NCBI GenBank assembly: GCA_015039465.1
Contig: MU130625.1
Location: forward strand, 48,867-59,099
Origin: Phlegmacium glaucopus
Taxonomy: Eukaryota > Basidiomycota > Agaricomycetes > Agaricales > Cortinariaceae
DNA: 10,233 nucleotides
Direction: 5' to 3'
A program made the position numbers and the translations under genes. The notes under the pieces are model-generated. The model saw only the letters and a program-made list of their open reading frames with translations, was not told the origin of the DNA and searched no databases. Within the stretch, counting starts at the first letter, position 1. Each line of letters begins with the position of its first letter. This document shows, in pieces, positions 7,986 through 10,233 of this stretch.

Positions 7986-10233
7986 CTAGCGCCGCACAGC
8001 TCCACGCCGACGCTTGCCTGTTGCCCCATATTTCTTTGCCTCCTCAATTGCTAATCTTTCAGCATTTTTCACTGGACGCCGGGGTGATACTGCCGCTTGT
8101 GCCGGTGTTGATATCGTTGCCAACTCGTGCTGGGCGGTCAGTGCCAGTGCCGAAGAAGACGCCGGATTGTATGTTGCCCGGTCACCGGATGCTGGAAGGC
8201 AGAATGCCTGGTCACCGGATGCCGGATTCAATGATGCCTGGTCACCGGATGCCGGAGTGAATGATGCTCAGTCACAGCATGCCAGATTCAATGATGCCTG
8301 GTCACCGGATGCCGGAGTGAATGATGCTCGGTCACAGCATGCCGGATTCAATGATGCCCACTCACAGGATGCCGGAGTCAATAATGCCTGCTCACAGGAT
8401 GCCGGATTGAATGATGTCTGGTCATCGGATGCCGGATTGAATGATGCCCGGTCACAGCATGCCGGATTCAATAATGCCTGGTCACAGGATGCCGGATTCA
8501 GTAATGCCCGGTCACAGGATGCCGGATTCAATACCGCCGGATCGACGCATGAGACCATTACAGCTGGTTCCAATAATGCTGCTCTCGATGCCGGTAAGAC
8601 ATCTGCATTGTGTGCCGGTCCCATGGCCGGCACTATGGTGGAAGTAGATGCCGACACAGGATTTGTGAATAGACTTGTAAGTGAGAGGTAGATATCTTGA
8701 GCCGGCTCCAAAGATGGATCCAGATTCACAAATGGATCAATGTTGTATGCCGGGTCCAGTGTCAGAGTCGGCATAGATGTTGGGCCCGGGTGTTGAACAT
8801 CTGGGGCCTGCGAGAACATGACTGGCTCGAAAGTATTGAAGGAATACAGGACATCCTGCGAGAACATAACTGGCTGAATCGCATTCAAGGCATAAGGGGC
8901 ATCTTGTAAAATTGGTTGACTGTTAACCCGGGTATCCGCTATGGCTCTCTGGCCGGCTGTCGTTGTCGTCAATGGGAGCGCCGGCGCCGGGTCTCCGGCA
9001 GCTGCATCGAAGTACCTCGCCTCACGCAGGGAACCCTTTTTACGACTGGATAGCACAGACTTGAATCTAAATGCATCTTGTACGCCGTGTGATGCCTGCC
9101 GTGCTCCAATATGTTCAAAGAATTGTATCATTGCTTCACGTTTCATTGCTCGGGGGTCGTTCAGGGTGATACCACGCGGTAGATATTTCGCTGCAATAAA
9201 GTCCGATTGCTTTACTGACACCCGGCTAAATGGGGCCTGACGCTTCGCGTCTCTAGATGCAAGCCCTGCAGGTGATCAACACCTAGACCCCGGCAGAGGA
9301 GACAGGTACATACGATAATGTGTTGTGATATACCCGCGATACAGTCGCTCCAGATCACTTTTTGTAACCTTATCCCATGATGCCGGCGATGGAGCAATGG
9401 GAAAACCGTCAGCATCTAGTTGAATTGCCAGGGGGTCAGTGCCGGATACAGGACTAGCCGGCACCGGCACCGGCACCAGCAGCCCGGAGTGTTTTGATGT
9501 ATTCCAAGACTGTTCGCTTCATATCTAAGGCCTTTTCACTCTGTGTATCTTCAAATGACTTTGCTGGCACACCAAGAAGATTGGCAATGTCATCATGGCT
9601 GACAATTGTCAGTGAGTGTGCCCGGCAGAGGACAAGCCAGCACGTACATATCAATCGCCGTCTGACCATTCTTCCGTGTGTACACAACTACAGAGACCGA
9701 GAGTAATCCCATCTCATTGTAGACCTCTTTTGCTGTCTTGCTGAAGCGCGAAAGCCATTTTTCTTCTGCAAATCTAGGACATCTTAGTGACTTTTGGCAC
9801 CGGCACCGGCTCTGGCACACTCACTTCCTCTGAAGATCGGGCGGCACACCCTCAATGACCCATCTATCGGCCTCGTCTCTGAGCTTCTTCTTCTCCACCT
9901 CTGGCATTTCTTCAAGAAGGTTCTTTGCAGCTCTCGTGCGAAGCGGGAACCAACCCGGAGTGTTGGTATCGGCTGACTCGAGGTCCATCATCGACGCAAT
10001 CTCCTTGAATACATCGGCCTCCCTAGTCCACCAAAGGACATCGGTAAGCCGGTATCGATTCCCTTTTGTCAAGGCAAACTTTTTTGTAGGGCGCCATACA
10101 TTCCGAAGCCAACTAATCAGTTCCTACATTAATACCACCGTTAATATTCCAACGCAATCTTCATTGGACCCTTTAACATACCACTGTCCGTAATTTCATT
10201 TCTCTATCATCTATGACTTGCCCAATGCTGATC
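7986..10233 (-). CDS. Uncharacterised multi-exon protein with a 13 x 10-residue repeat tail; 5' partial, one in-frame stop
   Basis: Exons on the minus strand: 10233-10182 (partial), 10123-9825, 9773-9648, 9598-9477, 9415-9314, 9265-7986. Introns are 58, 51, 49, 61 and 48 nt, all GT...AG; phases fit at every junction (0, 2, 2, 1, 1). They give about 659 residues. The N-terminal half looks globular, with TKGNRYRLTDVLWWTREADV, then TPGWFPLRTRAAKNLLEEMP, EVYNEMGLLSVSVVVYTRK, and WDKVTKSDLERLYRGYITTHY. The last exon starts LASRDAKRQAPFSRVSVKQS and FIAAKYLPRGITLNDPRAMK. A low-complexity part rich in Asp, Pro, Val and Met follows, then thirteen 10-residue repeats (ASCDQASLNP-like), and a basic end (GKRRRGAVRR) that could be a nuclear signal. 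TGA at 8270-8268 replaces the CGA/CGG Arg codon of sister repeats; reading resumes in the same frame to 7986. No membrane segment is seen. From memory the core resembles a large uncharacterised agaricomycete family; I claim no function. Confidence 0.78.
8161..8550 (-). repeat. Thirteen 30-bp repeats in the coding tail of the minus-strand gene
   Basis: Units start at 8161 and every 30 bp to 8521, with no length variation. On the + strand a typical unit begins GCCGGATTCAATGATGCC and ends CACCGGAT or CACAGCAT. On the minus strand each encodes ten residues such as ASGDQASLNP or ASCDRASFTP, with Asp, Pro and Ala most constant. Exact 30-bp periodicity, unlike the variable 19-bp array, fits a translated repeat. 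Substitutions cluster in the third part of the unit (D-R/Q/W-A-S/L). The premature TGA at 8268-8270 lies in the fourth unit from the left. Confidence 0.93.

Noticed and set aside
8014..8691. Plus-strand open frame of 225 codons with Asp-Ala-Gly repeats
   Set aside because: It lies antisense to the spliced minus-strand gene. The 30-bp period keeps both strands open. The minus reading has five phase-consistent introns and a non-repetitive globular part; the plus reading is repeat only.

Overview
The window looks like nuclear DNA of a basidiomycete fungus, probably an agaricomycete. Three spliced genes can be assembled by eye from exons joined by 48-61 nt GT...AG introns, several with CTRAY-type branch points. 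A fungal Helitron-type helicase remnant is also present. Nothing in the window suggests bacterial or viral origin.

Layout. (1) 1-668: no recognisable gene. (2) About 669-2460, + strand: the helicase half of a Helitron, 5' truncated, carrying a stop and a frameshift, and cut off on the right. (3) 2469-2610: short direct repeats around an 18-bp perfect palindrome. (4) 2825-3532: a 19-bp minisatellite of about 33 units. (5) 3610-4526, - strand: a three-exon gene for a 180-aa coiled-coil-like protein; its 324-nt first intron holds a 15-bp minisatellite. (6) 4527-4760: a shared promoter region with two CACGTG boxes. (7) 4761-7762, + strand: a gene that would encode about 835 aa (Zn2Cys6-like cysteine cluster, Lys/Pro/Ala-rich and acidic tracts, coiled coil, Pro/Met-rich C-terminus). 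It is split by a 388-bp near-perfect foldback element at 6288-6675. (8) 7763-7985: convergent intergenic spacer with an AATAAA. (9) 7986-10233, - strand: a gene with six exons in the window, 5' end outside it. Its last exon contains 13 exact 30-bp repeats and one in-frame TGA.

The three host genes are divergent, then convergent, and none has a function I can name. By memory only, they resemble multi-copy uncharacterised agaricomycete families. If they recur together elsewhere they may form a cassette.

The most unusual property is a short word, TGCCGG (often ATGCCGGT), repeated through exons, introns, spacers and three minisatellites of different period (19, 15 and 30 bp). It is at background level in the helicase remnant and absent from the foldback element. 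It therefore marks resident DNA and not the mobile insertions. Most short introns carry it, in sense orientation.
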